DNA from: Morella rubra
Lineage: Eukaryota; Streptophyta; Magnoliopsida; Fagales; Myricaceae
DNA: 64,000 nt
Direction: 5' to 3'
Assembly: GCA_003952965.2 (NCBI GenBank)
Contig: CM025856.1
Coordinates: 23,493,574-23,557,573, forward strand
Shown here: positions 1-10,386 of the stretch, piece after piece
How the letters are laid out: the number at the start of each line of letters is the position of its first letter
How positions within the stretch are numbered: the first letter of the stretch is position 1
Notes under the pieces: model-generated
Told to the model about the DNA's origin: nothing
Seen by the model: only the letters and a program-made list of their open reading frames with translations
Databases searched by the model: none
Program-made: the position numbers and the translations under genes

Positions 1-1343
1 TGGTGGAATACAATTGCCATATAGGGTCAGACATCCCAATGGCAAATCCCTCAATTTATAGGAAGTTATATTTAATTGCTTTAGTGTCAAAATATTGCCA
101 TGTTGGTTGAGCCAATTAGAGAAACTTCAGTCCTATTTTGGAAAGATTGATCCTTGATTGATATTATGAGTTTTGTGCTTAGGTCGCATTTAACATTTGC
201 TCCCAATATGGAAGCAATGGCCGGCCACATTATCTTTTTCTTAGCATTTGCTTGATTTGGAGAGATATGCTTTTGAATGAGGAACAAGTCTTTCCTCTAC
301 AAGGAAAGGATTGTGCCTAAGCCCATAGAGGTACTATATAAATATCTCCATGACAATTGTAAGGCATCCATTGAATATTTATTGAATAGAGTCTCCAAAG
401 GAGCTTTTGGCCTCAGTGCCCTTTTTCTACGGTGCAGGCTGAACCCTATCACCTTTGGGCTAGCATGGACGTGGTTCTTTCATGCTAGACTCTAACATGG
501 CCGTGGTTATGCCTTGTTAGAGAAACTAGGGGGCAAGTGGTGGTCCCTCTCCCTAGAGGTGCATTGGCTTGAGAAGAAGCATTTGTGGCGGCGTGGTTCT
601 CTTGTTACTTGGTCTTTCCCTTGTCAAGGTAGCCGAAGGTCTTTAAAGAGCAGAAGGTTACTTGTGGTGGGCGTGGTCTCTCTGTTGCTTAACCAACCTC
701 TTGACAACAGTTCGGGTTCATTGGTAAGTAGTAAGGTATTTAGCTTGGCCGTGGGTTTGCTGAGCTTTGGTCTTCTCTTGTCAAGGTTCCACCTATCGGG
801 TTCTAGGTCATCCTTTGGGTGGCTTAGGCTTGCTTATCTGTGAGTACTTGCCTGTGCAAAAGTGTAAACTCAACAGGGAAAAGGCTTACAAAGCCTCATT
901 ATCTAGCTAGTTTTGGGTGTCAACCCAACCTAGCCTAGGCGATGTGGTTCTATTACTCCACCTTCTCAACTATACATCTTTCTTTTAATTTCTCTTTCAT
1001 TTATCCAAAAGTACCAAAATGAGCTCGAGTGTTATGAAGAGAACCTTAATGGGCGGCCAAATCGAGCATGTTACCTTGAGGTGTGGATTGTGCGTGTACT
1101 CAAAAGTTGTCCTTGTGAGGTATTTGGGGCATTGGTTAGGGGCCTAGGTTGGGGACCCTATCAAAGTGGGCACATGCGTAAAGCTTTAACCGGCATGTGT
1201 GGCTACATGTGGTGTCCATTTGACCTCCAGTTTGTACCGTTGTGCTTGTTCTCGGCAAGGAATTCCTAGTTAGCTCCAAATTTTATTTGGACACAAATCG
1301 AGTCTCAATTGAATTCAAAAACATAACTTTCGGCCACCTGCCG
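1..1343 (-). mobile_element. internal region of a minus-strand LTR retrotransposon, non-coding
   Basis: This stretch lies on the internal side of the primer-binding site at 1344-1355, so it should be the 5' part of an element read on the minus strand whose other end is off the left edge. I see no gag or pol motif in any frame. The short open frames here, such as the one at 514-843, have low-complexity Leu/Ser-rich translations and look like chance. It may be a non-autonomous element (LARD-like) or an untranslated leader; the sequence does not decide. Confidence 0.4.
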
Positions 1344-1355
1344 GCTCTGATACCA
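1344..1355 (-). other. primer-binding site for initiator tRNA-Met
   Basis: The reverse complement reads TGGTATCAGAGC, the standard plant initiator-tRNA-Met primer site. It lies two bases inside the LTR that starts at 1358. This fixes the element as minus-strand and the adjacent LTR as its 5' LTR. Confidence 0.75.
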
Positions 1356-1357
1356 CT

Positions 1358-1727
1358 TGTTGAGAACATAACGCAATACCAAACAGACAAAGGCCAATAT
1401 TTACATGGTTTGGCAACTGCCTACGTCACGGAGGTGATATTTTAATTTCACTCAAAGAACCAAAATTTTACAAACTCTCAACTCTCACCACCGTACCTTC
1501 CTCACAGTCTCTCTCAACCCACAATGGGTGCTCTTCACAGAGGCACACCGAACTTTTTACAAGAGTTCGTATTTATAGAGAAAAATCATTGTGTGAAATG
1601 GAGGAAACATTGCTTCAAGATTTGCGGCTTGCAAATCTTCTCCGTCGATGCAATAACTCTTGTCAGAGGTAGCTGAAATATGTCGAGATTTGTAGCTTGC
1701 GTTGTGGGGTTTTGACTCACGCCAACA
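1358..1727 (-). repeat. 5' LTR of a minus-strand retrotransposon
   Basis: The segment runs from TGTTGAGAAC to CACGCCAACA, so it has TG..CA ends within a short inverted repeat (TGTTG/CAACA), and it abuts a tRNA-Met primer site. On the minus strand there is a TATAAATA box near 1570, the expected place for an LTR promoter. Length is about 370 bp. The superfamily is unknown because no coding region is visible; the primer site and size fit copia or a small non-autonomous element. Confidence 0.65.
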
Positions 1728-3330
1728 GTGTGGACCCTACAATTAATATGGACATCATTAAATGTTGTAAGACCTATATGATGTGTCTATCTCTCCGAAT
1801 TAGACCTTCCAATTCGAATAGCAAATTAGAGAGGATTTCTATCTAATAATTTGATTGTCATTCTTTGTGTGCAGCACACAGCTAACGTGCTAAACCGTGC
1901 TATGCGGTCCTGATACTATCCTGCATATTAAGTTATACCTACTTTCACAGATGGTTAGGAACATTGAGCTTCTTTTGCAAATTAAGATGCTTGAGAAAGG
2001 ACCCAAAATTAAGCTCAAAAACATTTTTTCAGAATGATAAGCCAAAGGTGAAGTTAACAAAAAAAATCATGTCAAGGTGAAGGTAACAAAATTTTAATAA
2101 TTCTAATTTAAAAAAAAAAATCACAGCTTAAATAAAACAAGTCGCTAATCATGGAAGTGATGGATATAATTAATTTGCTATATTGGTTCAATCATGATCT
2201 TACGTACTTCGACAGGAAAAAAAACTCTTAATTATATGACGGGGAAGTAATGAATGATATAAGAAAGTTATCAAATTCTTTGAAATCTCCCAACAAAAAA
2301 AAATGGGAAGAGACTCAACATTGATCTTACCTACTTCGCCATGAGGAAGATATCCCAAATGTTTAGTCAATAATCTTAATGCCACGTAGATACTGAATGC
2401 AAACCTTGGGTACTGGTTAGGGGATCAAAGGTTCAATTTTTTTACTTTTTTCACTTCAATGGGCCATTGACAGCAACAGAAAAGATGATAACAAATATGT
2501 GATTTTTGGAGAGAGAGAGAAAGGTCTGTCCCCTGGAGACTGGGAATTGATTGCCCCATGTCAAGCAAATCTTTAAAGGAGCGCAAAAGGAGAAAATTTG
2601 CACACCGGGTCTAATAGAAGCTCCGGGGAAAGGGATAGTGGGACAATTTTTGGCAAACTACTTTCTACACGTCTCTTTTATCTGTTCTCGCTGGCCAACA
2701 TGGAAAGACCTTCAAAGTCAAGCAGTCAACTTTTACGTTGCGCACGATTTCACCGCTTGGAAATTATCATTAGACGCGTCAATGTTTGTTTTTGTATAAC
2801 CCTAGCAGTGGGAGTACGTACCAGTTAACTTTTTCTCCTGTAATACATAGAAGTTCATTCTCTGTGACTTCTGATGTTGTTTAGGGATCCAAACAACGGC
2901 AATAGGAATGCATTTAAATTATTTCGGATATAAATATGCCATTATGCCAGACAATTGAAATATCATAGAAAAAAAATAAAGTAAGCTTGATTGAAATGTC
3001 AGGCCCGATCCTAAACAAGGCCATGATGTTTATAGGGATCCAATTAATGGCAATAACTCTTTTAAATTATTTTGGATATACAAGGTGGTGCTTATTGTTA
3101 AAATTTTGGGGTGGTAAAAATTTTAGGGTGTTAAAGTTGGTGAAAAGTGAAGAGAGAGATTATTTGAATGAATTTTTTATATTTATTTGGAGCGAAAAGT
3201 GATATAATTTAATGGGGAGAGAGAAAATGTTGCCTAGTTTTTTATTGGGGCTAAAATTTTTGGCTCCCAAACATTTAAAAGTACTAACTAGTATCACAAA
3301 AAACACATAAGCTTGATTGAAACATGTTAC
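1728..3330. other. intergenic, AT-rich, with a short diverged direct repeat
   Basis: No gene seen. A segment of about 55 bp at 2878-2935, with the words GGATCCAA, GGCAATA and TTTAAATTATTT, recurs in diverged form at 3026-3085. The phrase AAGCTTGATTGAAA near 2982 recurs near 3309. These look like fragments of an old non-coding repeat. Open frames here have no recognisable protein content. Confidence 0.4.
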
Positions 3331-3359
3331 TGTTGTAGCGTGGAGAAAATTTTGTGCCA

Positions 3360-4458
3360 AACTAAATTCAAATTAAGTTGTAATTTCTTATCCGATAAGT
3401 TTGGATAGTCAAAAAATCCCTATCATCCTTTCTAGATATTGATACAGCTGCAATTGACAGCCGTCTCCATCCGATCAAGTGAATCTCTACACTTGCTTCC
3501 TTCTAAGGCTCGAACTGAAGTCATAAGTTTAGTTTAAGGGCTCAAGAGATTAAGGAGTCTCTGAAAAGTTACACAAGATAAAGAGTTTCTCGAGAGTTTA
3601 GCCTGCCTGTGGCTTGTTGTTAACTTGAGCCAGATCGTCGTAGAGAGTTTGGCTTGATGTTGGCTCGATCTTGGCTTGAGCAAACTCGATAATCTTTAAA
3701 CAGATTAGTCTCTCTTGTCTGAGGTTCGACCTCTGGCTCAAGCGAAGCCTTTACAGAAAAGCTAACAAAATTCAGCTTTTCAGAGTTCTATTCCACTTGA
3801 AATTCAAGGTACCCTATAAATACTATGAGATGACGTCCAAAAACCTTAGAGAGTTGTTCTTTTGTTTTGTTGAGCCAATGTTGAGAGAGAAATTCCTTGA
3901 GCCTCCAAACTGAATACCGACCGAATTTTCTTTCAACTAATCACCATTGTCATCAATCTTCTATATGAAGCCTTCAATGTGCTGAAAGAGTTTGGCTGCT
4001 AAAGTCCCAACATTAAAGAACGAGATCATTCACAAGTGTCTTTAAGAAGAACCTCAAGGGTCTAATAGTTAACCACACAGAGCAGGTCCGGGTTGGATTA
4101 CTCAGATTATTATATTATGGTTTTCAGAGTTAGCAACAGGGTTACCAGTGCCTGAATCACCATTTGTAAGGTACTTTTTAGTAAGATTTCGAGTGGCACA
4201 AATAGCCACAAGTGATTTTTCTTTTGAAGGGTTTTCAAAAGTTTTTCCATTTTGTTAACAAAATCTCGTTTCTTGTGTGATTGGTATTTGATTTAATATC
4301 ATTGCGTATTTTGTTAATTAAATTTGTTATTGTTTGGATCTAGACAAGATTGTTTTAGGATTTATTCTAAAATTGTCGTGGTTTTTAATTAGAGAGAAAA
4401 ACACCTAGTTACCCCTCCGCCCTCTAGGTGTTGTTCGGGTCTAACTCGAATTTTTTAT
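3360..4458 (+). repeat. probable 5' LTR of the copia element
   Basis: It sits directly upstream of the primer-binding site and holds a TATA box (TATAAATA, 3812-3819). A leader rich in CTTGAG and TTGGCTTGA words follows. The left edge is not fixed: I could not find a second LTR to compare. About 1 kb would be normal for SIRE-type LTRs. Confidence 0.4.
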
Positions 4459-4460
4459 TT

Positions 4461-4472
4461 GGTATTAGAGCC
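4461..4472 (+). other. tRNA-Met primer-binding site, one mismatch
   Basis: Reads TGGTATTAGAGC, one base off the standard TGGTATCAGAGC. It lies about 30 bp upstream of the gag start codon at 4501. Confidence 0.6.
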
Positions 4473-4500
4473 TAATCTCAATCATTGACCCCACGTCTAG

Positions 4501-5990
4501 ATGTCTCATTTTCAGTCATTATCTATACCTCCATATTTTGATGGAACCAATTATGCATTATGGAAAATGGGCATGAAAGCCTTTTTGAAATCCAGATGAA
4601 TGTTTCTAGGGATCTTATGTTAAGGGTTGGCCAGTATTCTGACTAATGTCAATGGCATTGCTATGCCTAAAGACCTAAGTACTTGGTCTAAAGAAGATAT
4701 CAATGAGAGTAACTTTAATAGTAAAGGATCTACCTATTTTTTATGATTATTTCTTGTATGGAATTTAATCGTGTTTCAATTGCGTGAGACAACAATGGAT
4801 GCTTGGTGTAGTCTTGAAAACTACTCATGAAGGTACCTTTTTGGTGACAATTCAAAACTTCAGATGTTGAAAACCAAATTTGAAGAGATTAGCATGAAGG
4901 AAGATGAAACATTCGAATAGTTCTGTGCTAAGCTAAATGACATTATCAATTCAAACTTCAATTTAGGAAAGTGATGAGACCTCTGCCTAAAAAATTCAGG
5001 CCTAAAGTCACTGCAATTGAAGAAAGCAAAGACCTGGATAAGATGAAGATTTAAGCGCACGTTGGCTTCCCGCATACCAATGAATTGACTCTGCCTCAAC
5101 CTAGAAAGAACAAGTCAATTGCTCTAAACTTCAGTCAAGAGAAAGCAGTCTCGAGCCTGATGATGAAATGGACGATGAGTAGCTCACCCCATTTGTCAAA
5201 TACTTCAAAAAACTGGTCAAGCTTAGGGGTGGTCAAAGAAAATTTAACACGGGTGCTGAAAAAACTCAAGGGAGCTCCAACAATCACAAAAAGGAGAGAA
5301 AAGACAAGCATGATTGGAACGAGTCCAAGGCCAACAAAACTCAGTACTATGAATGTCAACATTTTGGCCATTCTAGATCCGAGTAACCTACATACCTCCA
5401 TCAAAGGGAAATTTATGAATGCATACTAAGTGATAATGAATCAAGTTCGAGAAGCTATAATCAAAATTACTCTTCAGACAAACAAGTAAATTTTATGGCG
5501 TTCATGTCTATTACTGATGATAATCTTGATTTGCATGATCTTTACAATCAGTCTGAGACCTTGAAGGATAAAGGGAATGTTGAAGAGGGCATGCAGAAGC
5601 ATGCAATAATTCTTTAAGGAGAGTTTGAAACTTTAAAAAGCCAACAAAAGGAATCATCATGAAATTTCAAGACGTCCAACTTCAAAAGGATAATCACACT
5701 ATCGAACTTGAGGAATTCAAAGAGAAGAATGCAACTCTTGAGGATGAGGTCAAGAACATGAGAGTAAACTGGAGAAATAAATGCACAACTACAACAATTC
5801 TTTAGTGAAACATAGAAACTTGATCACATGCAAAGCCTTGGAGTTCTTGCTGAAAATAAAGAAGGGTTGGGCTACAGTGTTCGTTCCTGCTTTCGCACTT
5901 GTTAAGAAAACAGAAGGCATTTCCTCTAGAGAAAAGGGTAGGCAAAGTGAAATAGACCAATGCTCAACCTGTCAGTTCTCATTCTATTGT
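4501..5990 (+). pseudogene. copia gag pseudogene
   Basis: From ATG 4501 the frame reads MSHFQSLSIPPYFDGTNYAL and continues with W-K-x-x-M-K-A-F-L-K-S, the signature of copia gag proteins (retrotran_gag_2/UBN2), then stops at a TGA about 34 codons in. Further gag sequence is legible in shifted frames: a KFEEISMKEDETFE segment near 4870, LPKKFRPKVTAIEES near 4984, and a CCHC zinc knuckle (C-x2-H-F-G-H-x4) near 5350 that has lost its last Cys to a stop. Many stops and frameshifts make it non-functional. Confidence 0.7.
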
Positions 5991-5999
5991 GACTGCATC

Positions 6000-7640
6000 T
6001 AGGGCTCAGAATACTCATAGATTTGTCCCTACTTGGCATTTTTATGGTAAATTTAGGACATCAAACCCAATTATTTTAATTAAAGGAGCACACTAGCCAA
6101 TTGCTAACCCTTTTATTTTCAGGATTGAGTATTGGATGTTTGTGAACCAAGTAGGTTCTCATAACAATACTATGCTTATCAATTTGAAAAATTAGAGGAA
6201 CTTGACCAAGGCAATCAAGCATCTGCAAATATTTTTGAGTGAAAAAGAATGAATACCAATTCGCGACAGAATGGCTATTGGTATTTGTTTATTCCTGAGC
6301 AGTTTTTGATTTTGATGCATTAAGATTAGTTGCAATTCATCTACATATTGCATGGCATTTAGGTTTGATCTTATTTTTGCTATTCCCTTTGAAAATAAAA
6401 CGTACAAAAATATTGACATGAATGTGATCCTTTAGCATGAAATTTTAAATATTTTAGCAACTTATGTCTAGTTTGTAATGTGATTTGAGAGTAGTAGCTA
6501 TTGTCTAATATTGGTGCTAGATGAATGATCGTTGAATGACTTGTGTTATACACAACTCACATTGCACACCAACATGATTGAACGAGGCTTGACCGCATGT
6601 GTGAGATTGCGTGTTGGCAATCACAATTGAAGGGAATCATGTCCCGCTAAGATTGCTTGACTGATAGATGAATATTCATTAATAATCTCAATTATAAAAG
6701 TCAAAAGAATATTCATATCAAATGGAGTTGATTCAACCCTTCCCCTGCGCGTCGTCAAATGGAGATTAATTCAAAAGTTGATTCAAGTCTTAGAGGCATG
6801 TTTTGCTTTTTAGCATTTGGCTATGTGGTCTCATTCACTTAGTCATTTCATTTGACTGCTTTGACCTGTCGACATTTTTAAGGTTCGATCTTTTTGGATT
6901 ATGCTTAGTCTTAACACGTGAAACTTTTTTCATTCTTGATTGATTCTATAAATCTTGATAGACTTGTGATATGAAATAATGGATATTTCTTGCTAGTTGT
7001 GAGTATGAGTTAATATTAAGATTTCAATGCGAAATGTCATTTATTTATTTGTTTTTTTAAGCAATTTAGTGCATCTAATCAGTCATTTTTTTTTTTAATT
7101 GCTGCATGTCATTTATTCACTCTTTTTTGGCATTTTAAGGTCCTCAAGGAGTCATATATTATATATTTTTTTTTTTTGTATCGATTCTCTTGATTTGAGT
7201 GTTCTGACTCATAATTTCCCTTTGTCCATTCGTGACAAAAGGGGAGAGAAGACAATGTTATGAATAACTATCTCAGGGGGATTAAATACTCTCTGTTTTT
7301 AATATGTTGGTTTATTGGATATGTAGATGTTTTGCTTCCAATATTATCTCTATCTCAATGCATTGTTTCTGTTTCTAACGCTTTCACTTGGTCTATGAGA
7401 TTCCGTTTCAGGTAAAATAATTATTAACTCTTGAACACTGAATTAGGTATAGGATTGAGTTATAAAATGTAACAGTTTTTGCTGTTGGTGATGACAAGGA
7501 TCTTTCATTTTATTAGGGATATAACAATAAGCTGTGTTTATCAAATCATAGGGTTTAAAAATTTTGAGCATATCATAAGTCCTTAGTTGGTTCTGCTTTT
7601 ATTTTTGAGTCTTCCATCTTCCGTTAAAACTAATGGTCTA
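6000..7640 (+). other. copia remnant grading into anonymous AT-rich DNA
   Basis: Up to about 6220 one frame still resembles a later copia zinc-knuckle/pre-pol region (FVPTWHFYGK near 6026, WMFVNQVGSHNN near 6135), broken by stops. Beyond that I recognise no protein. Poly-T tracts occur at 7087-7098 and 7168-7177. A purine-rich stretch at 7238-7255 is the only later hint of the element. Confidence 0.35.
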
Positions 7641-7659
7641 GCAGACACGTAAGGTTGTT

Positions 7660-7808
7660 TTATCCACATCAGCCCACCACGTCAAAAACGCACCGTTTGG
7701 TACCTTAACTTATTCTAAGACTTAAACACAAAACTTGACCCTCCATCACGACGAAGAACCTACCCTTGCCGCAGAGGTCACCCAAAGTCTTACCCAATAT
7801 CTCAAATC
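7660..7808 (+). repeat. left terminal inverted repeat of the Pack-MULE
   Basis: It pairs base for base, with scattered mismatches, with the reverse complement of 8747-8900. Weaker similarity may extend outward to TAAGGT at 7650-7655, matched by ACCTTA at 8903-8908. Confidence 0.8.
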
Positions 7809-8746
7809 ACCCAAACTCCAGCACCACGTCGTTTTCCATTGCCAACTTTGCAATGGGTCACGATTGTAGCTACAGTCGATGTTGTTTCCTACCACACCTT
7901 TTCCATTAGACACTTGAGGAGCTGCTTGAATGAGTCCGCATCGGATGTGTTAAGCAGTTTATTGCTCTGCATTTCATGCAAGTTGTTATGTGGTTCGGAA
8001 GACATGCAGCCCAAGAAGTCTTTCATTTGCCCTTTATTATGGATTTGATCTGGGCTGGGTTCAGTGACCTTCATTTGCCCCAGAGCCAGGTCTGTCCTTA
8101 CAGGGCTTGCTGGTGTGGAAACTGCCTTCTCGGAGGGTTGAGTGGGCACTTGATCAATGTTCAACAGCAGAGTTCCTCCTAGATGTCTGTTTAACTACAA
8201 CATGGGTTGGAAAGATTGGCTCCCAATCAGATTTGGATTGTGCAAGCCTGTCATTGAAAGAGGTATGGGAGAAATTCTCTTAGAGAAGACATTGGGCTGA
8301 TGAAAATTTGGATGAATACGCGAGCATGTATCTTTCCATTTCTTCAGTAACTCTTGACTCTGTTTCGCAAACAGTTCTTGGTCCTTAGTCTGGAAAGGGC
8401 ACAGATGACAAGAACTAGAGAAGGGGAAAAAAGAGATGAGATGGATCAGGCTTATTTTGATTATGTGAATCAATCTGAGCTGTTAAATTTACCTGTGTCT
8501 GATCCACTGTTTTGGCATCATCTTCGTGGGCTTTAGCATTTTGCAGCCATTGTGGCAATTGTTGTTGAGATGCTTCTGATTTAACTTCAGAAGATTTCTC
8601 CAATTCCTTCGGTAGTTTTGCTAGCTCCTGTTCATAACTCTGCAAGCACTGAGCACAACAACTTGTTCGTCGAGCAAGCTCCAAATTTTCAGAGAGTCGT
8701 CTTGGTGGTGCAGTTGTTGCTATGGGAAACACCTTCGACGGGGACA
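7809..8746 (-). pseudogene. captured SMAX1/SMXL fragment
   Basis: Minus-strand translation matches the middle of SMAX1-type Clp-ATPase-like repressors: CAQCLQSYEQELAKL near 8650, LPQWLQNAKAHEDDAKT near 8560, KKWKDTC near 8335, SPVRTDLALGQMKVTE near 8085, DFLGCMSSEP near 8010 and GNGKRRG near 7835. Known SMAX1 proteins hold these in the linker before the second ATPase domain and end as karrikin/strigolactone-pathway repressors. A GT..AG intron at about 8390-8480 separates DQTQ from KDQEL. The frame is broken by a TAG near 8190 and another after EKVW near 7887. The ATPase and EAR parts are absent, so no working repressor can be made. It could still give rise to small RNAs against the parent gene. 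Confidence 0.8.
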
Positions 8747-8900
8747 ATTTGCGATATTGGGTAAGAGTTTGGGTGACCTATGCGGCGAGGGTAAGTTCTT
8801 CGTCGGTGATAGAGGGTCAAGTTTTGATTTTAAGTCTTAGAATAAGTTGAGGTGCCAAACGGTGCGTTTTGGCCGTGGTGAGCTGACATGGACAAATGGA
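8747..8900 (-). repeat. right terminal inverted repeat of the Pack-MULE
   Basis: Reverse complement of the left arm with scattered mismatches. Its outer end lies within about 20 bp of the point (about 8918) where sequence copied from the neighbouring PPR gene begins. Confidence 0.8.
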
Positions 8901-8917
8901 TTACCTTAAGATCACAT

Positions 8918-9325
8918 ACGAAGGTGAACAATAGTGATAGAAAAGGTGCGATTGTTGGTATCTTACAAACTACAGTAAGACAGAGAAATACAGAGCATAA
9001 AAATTTTATTGATAAAAGCCTTTTGTTTGCTTTTTCCAGCACGGCCTATTATTATGGTTCTAAAGAAACTGAAAAAAGAAACAAAAGAAGAAAGAAAAAG
9101 GACATTCACAAATATGTGTTTCCTTTAAGATGTCATTTCCTACGAACTCAACAATCTCAATTCAATTGCCCTATGCCCCCAGTTTTTGATATCCTTATTG
9201 CGCCATCAACTCTCTAGCAAGCTTCACTTCTTGCCATTTACCCACCCCAGCATATATATTAGACAGAAGAACATAAACATAGTGCTCTACTCTTTGCGCC
9301 ATCAACTCTCTAGCAACCATAGTAA
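8918..9325 (-). pseudogene. duplicated 3' end of the MEF19-like PPR gene
   Basis: From ACGAAGGTGAACAATA at 8919 to about 9272 the sequence is a near-copy of 10164-10530, the last codons and 3' flank of the PPR gene at 10387-12084, in the same orientation. At about 9278 it jumps to a segment matching 10718-10735 (CATAGTGCTCTACTCTT), then repeats the words TGCGCCATCAACTCTCTAGC before losing similarity. This is a rearranged partial duplicate, not a gene. Confidence 0.8.
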
Positions 9326-9512
9326 ATAAGTTAAAATTGTATTTATCCTAATAAAAGTATCAACCACATTTTAGAAACCACATAATCCCACATAATCTCC
9401 GCTTTTACTTGATTCTCAGCTTTGAAATTGAAATGGCAAAGAAACTCTCTCTATGTTTCTTTCGTTTGAGAGACTACACCTGATTGTTCGGTGAAACTAA
9501 GATTTTTAAATG

Positions 9513-9863
9513 TAAGGATGGGTATTAGAATAGATAGCCGGTTCTATTACGGTACTCACCAGAATGCAATTTTTTTATTCTAGTTATATTTCGATAAATA
9601 CTAGAATGGAAACGAAATTTTCAGAATCGAGAACGAAAATTCCGATTCTGAACGTGGGGTTTTTTGGGCATATTTTTTTGGGACCCTAGTAGACCCAAAA
9701 TATTTTTTGGGCCAAAATTTTGAAAAAATTTTCAGTTATTCATCTTAAATTAATAATAAATACAGACATTCATCTAAAATCTAAATTTTAAAACACACAT
9801 TCAAACAAATTCTATATGTTATACTTTATTTCCGGTTCTTGCCGGAAATTTTGCCCACCCCTA
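9513..9863. mobile_element. candidate non-autonomous hAT element
   Basis: The ends read TAAGGATGGG and CCCACCCCTA, roughly inverted, with CCGGTTC inside the left end and CCGGTTCTTGCCGG inside the right. The flanks TTTAAATG and TCTAAATA could be a diverged 8-bp target duplication. About 350 bp, no coding content. Confidence 0.45.
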
Positions 9864-10386
9864 TCTAAATAAAATACTCACTTTTTAATCTGTTTTTTTT
9901 CTTCCGAGTTTTTTTCTACACCCGCTGTAAATAATGTTGGCTCCTTCCGGTCCATTCCATCCCAAATTTTATTTCTTATGGTCTGGCTCCTTACTTTCTG
10001 CCAAGTTGAGAGAGCTATGGTCGAGTTGAGGCCAAGAAGCCACAGATTTTAGTCTATCTATTGATATTTTGACTGTTAGTAGGTGCCTCTTCTTTCCTTC
10101 TCTTCTATTGGGATTTGAAAAAGAATGCTTGGCACAAGGATTACGTTGAGAGCAGTGACCACAGACGAAGGTGAACAATAATGATAGAAAAGGTGCGAAT
10201 TTTGGTATCTTACAAACTACACTAAGACATTGAATACAGAGCATAAAAATTTCATAGATAAAAGCCTTTTGTTTGCTTTTTCCAACACAGCCTAATATTA
10301 CGGTTTCTAAAGAAACTGAAAAAAGAAACAAAAGAAAAAAGAAAAAGGACATTCACAAATGTGTGTTTCCTTGAAGATATCATTTC

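Larger units (their letters stand above)
3331..7270 (+). mobile_element. decayed Ty1/copia (SIRE-like) retrotransposon, 5' part
   Basis: The order is an LTR-like region with a TATAAATA box (3812-3819), a primer-binding site (4461-4472) and a gag-like frame starting ATG at 4501, then degraded sequence. Around 7230 there is a purine-rich stretch resembling the spacer seen late in SIRE-type elements. No RT, integrase or RNase H was recognised, so pol is deleted or eroded beyond reading. Both outer borders are uncertain. Confidence 0.6.
7660..8900. mobile_element. Pack-MULE: Mutator-like element carrying a SMAX1/SMXL gene fragment
   Basis: Two arms of about 150 bp, at 7660-7808 and 8747-8900, are imperfect inverted copies of each other (for example AACGCACCGTTTGG on the left and CCAAACGGTGCGTT on the right). 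Long terminal inverted repeats with no transposase between them mark a non-autonomous Mutator-like element. The interior, about 940 bp, is a fragment of a plant SMAX1-like gene on the minus strand, with its intron retained. That fits capture of genomic DNA rather than of an mRNA. I could not fix a 9-bp target duplication, partly because the right end abuts a rearranged PPR fragment. Confidence 0.75.

Noticed and set aside
514-843. 109-residue plus-strand frame
   Set aside because: Low-complexity Leu/Ser/Arg translation inside the presumed internal region of a minus-strand LTR element; no family signal.
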